Source: Mucidula mucida (lineage: Eukaryota; Basidiomycota; Agaricomycetes; Agaricales; Physalacriaceae). Taken from it: DNA of 22,371 nucleotides. Position numbers and translations under genes: made by a program. Where the stretch lies: contig JADNYV010000554.1 of the NCBI GenBank assembly GCA_015501055.1, forward strand, positions 1 through 22,371, given 5' to 3'. This document shows positions 21,038 through 22,371 of this stretch, in pieces (the first letter of the stretch is position 1; every line of letters begins with the position of its first letter). The notes under the pieces were generated by a model, which saw nothing but the letters and a program-made list of their open reading frames with translations, was not told the origin of the DNA and ran no database searches.

Positions 21038-21277
21038 GCTTTTCGGGTTTCGACTCTTTCTAGCGTGGATTTGGACTTTGTAGGTGTAGACAGACGATAT
21101 TGTGGATTGTTGGACGCAGAATGGCATTTGTTATTCTTTGTGTCGCAGACTTGTAGGACCAACTGTAGTACTTGTATACAGCAGCAGCACGCTCTATACA
21201 GGGCAATACATTATGAAGAGACGATACGCACAACCCATTGTATAGAGAGTGGGAGACACGATTTTCCGCGTTGATGT

Positions 21278-21355
21278 GGCGCTATAGTGTAGTGGCAGCA
21301 CATGGGATTCTGATATATGGCTTCCCATAACCCAGGTTCGACCCCTGGTAGTGCC
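21278..21355 (+). tRNA. tRNA-Gln (anticodon CTG), second copy, predicted 8-nt intron
   Basis: Outside the intron this gene differs from 10559-10636 by one base, in the D loop (CAG against CAT). Acceptor, anticodon and T stems are the same and the mature anticodon loop is again TTCTGAT. The intron is also 8 nt but reads TATATGGC instead of GTACGGTC. It lies about 240 bp after the GT2 stop codon, on the same strand. No long T run follows at once. Confidence 0.92.
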
Positions 21356-22371
21356 TTTGGTCGCGTAAGTTTCATTTTGGCTGATGGTTAGAGACTATGC
21401 ACTAGGGTGGCGCAGTGAACGAGGAACCTCCACGGGAAGGTTTAGTAACGGTTGCGGCACTGGCACATGTTGCGGATATGTGATGTGTGGCGCTGCATTG
21501 TGCCCACTGCCACCCTCATTTTGCTTTATATCCCGCTGCTGCGCTGCCCCAGACTCTGAGGGCTAGCTCGCGGGCACGCGAAACGGCCAAGTGCCGGTAT
21601 CAAAACCTACGTCAAGGGCTGGCTGGCGGGTAGGTCTCAATACCGTATCAATGCCATTATTTACCGCAGTAGGCCCTAGGTGGATCAAAATAAGGGTTTA
21701 CTTCACCATTCTGGAGACTAGATCCTTTTTCGCTGAATTTGAGTGCATGCTGTATGTGGCGCAAGCAGTGTATAAGTTTTACTCGAGCTATCCCGAGCAT
21801 GTGTTGCTCACCAATCCCCCTAAAGATAACTCAATTCTCAGCAAATAGTACTATCCACTTAGGCTGAACTGTTCTGGATGCTTTCTGAAAGACACTGCAA
21901 ACAGCTTCTTCCCCAATCAAAGTCATAGTACGCCCACGGAGTGGGTAAGTACTTAGTCATCCCATCTCAGCGGGGGATTATTCCTGCCTTGCCAATTCAA
22001 TACAATGTGCTACCGGTCGACAAACTAGCAGCTAAACTGAGGCGTGTTAGTTCATTCCGCCGACGTGCATGACTAGCCTCCGAGACCCGCATCTTACTTG
22101 CTACCTCAGTACTATGTCTTGCAAGAAATCTACTGTCCGTTCAGTCATTCAACGAGTAGCGTTCGAGGTGTCTCCGTACAACAGAACATGTTTCAACGGA
22201 ACAAGTAACAAGTTGACCTCCGACATATGTAGCGCACTAGAAGCGGCATCATGGCCTCTTCGGCGACGAATGCCTGCGTGGTTGTGGATCTGAATTCTTC
22301 AACCTTTGCACCCGTGCGCTCCAAGGCAAGTTCACGGATCCAAATGGCAAGCGTGGCTTTGAGTTCACCGA
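21356..22371. other. Right-edge stretch without a secure gene
   Basis: Short plus-strand frames (21591-21848, 22069-22293) have no motif. In the last 130 bp both strands are open. On the plus strand a frame after a possible acceptor (CACTAG at 22235-22240) reads HHGLFGDECL and later SEFFNLCTRALQGKFTDPNG up to the edge. On the minus strand a frame entering from the edge reads LALERTGAKVEEF. One of these may be an exon of a gene continuing outside the window. I cannot tell which strand is coding. Confidence 0.25.

Noticed and set aside
1..22371. CRISPR arrays, bacterial operons, ribosome binding sites
   Set aside because: The DNA is eukaryotic, with spliceosomal introns throughout. No regularly spaced direct repeats were seen.

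Overview
The window is nuclear DNA from a filamentous basidiomycete, most likely an Agaricomycete. Genes are split by many short introns of about 45-60 nt with GT..AG ends. Neighbouring genes lie on both strands with no operons. Several families are typical of mushroom-forming fungi: a DUF6593 protein, an OTT_1508-like deaminase, a secreted FAS1 protein, a membrane-anchored GH17, a KRE6/SKN1-type GH16 and a large membrane GT2. All gene models were spliced by hand, and reading phase closes across every junction. Names rest on recalled family motifs, not on a database search.

Left part (1-2248) is gene-poor. It holds a roughly 1.09 kb structure with long diverged inverted repeats (about 102-322 against 980-1191) around a RecQ-like helicase fragment that stops at the Walker A motif. 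Then come a 14-exon GMC oxidoreductase (2249-4685, +) and a two-exon deaminase-like protein (5522-7079, +).

Middle part: a GH17 beta-1,3-glucanase with an N-terminal membrane anchor (7342-8973, -), about 1.6 kb with no secure gene, an intron-containing tRNA-Gln(CTG) (10559-10636, +), a MITE-like inverted-repeat stretch (about 10.71-11.02 kb), a DUF6593 gene (11505-12195, -), and a FAS1 gene (13502-14136, -) with decayed copies of its 3' end downstream.

Right part: a KRE6/SKN1-type GH16 gene (15257-16966, -) and a 903-residue GT2 gene (17726-21037, +) diverge from a 759-bp spacer. A second tRNA-Gln(CTG) (21278-21355, +) follows, then about 1 kb without a secure gene.

Functionally, GH17, GH16, GT2 and FAS1 all point to the cell wall and cell surface (beta-glucan trimming, beta-1,6-glucan synthesis, polysaccharide synthesis, adhesion). 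This is a loose physical neighbourhood, not a proven cluster. The GMC enzyme lacks a signal peptide and is probably intracellular. The best candidates for something undescribed are the GT2 protein with its unassigned N-terminal domain, the deaminase-like protein, the nested inverted-repeat element, and the tRNA-Gln pair with predicted 8-nt introns.
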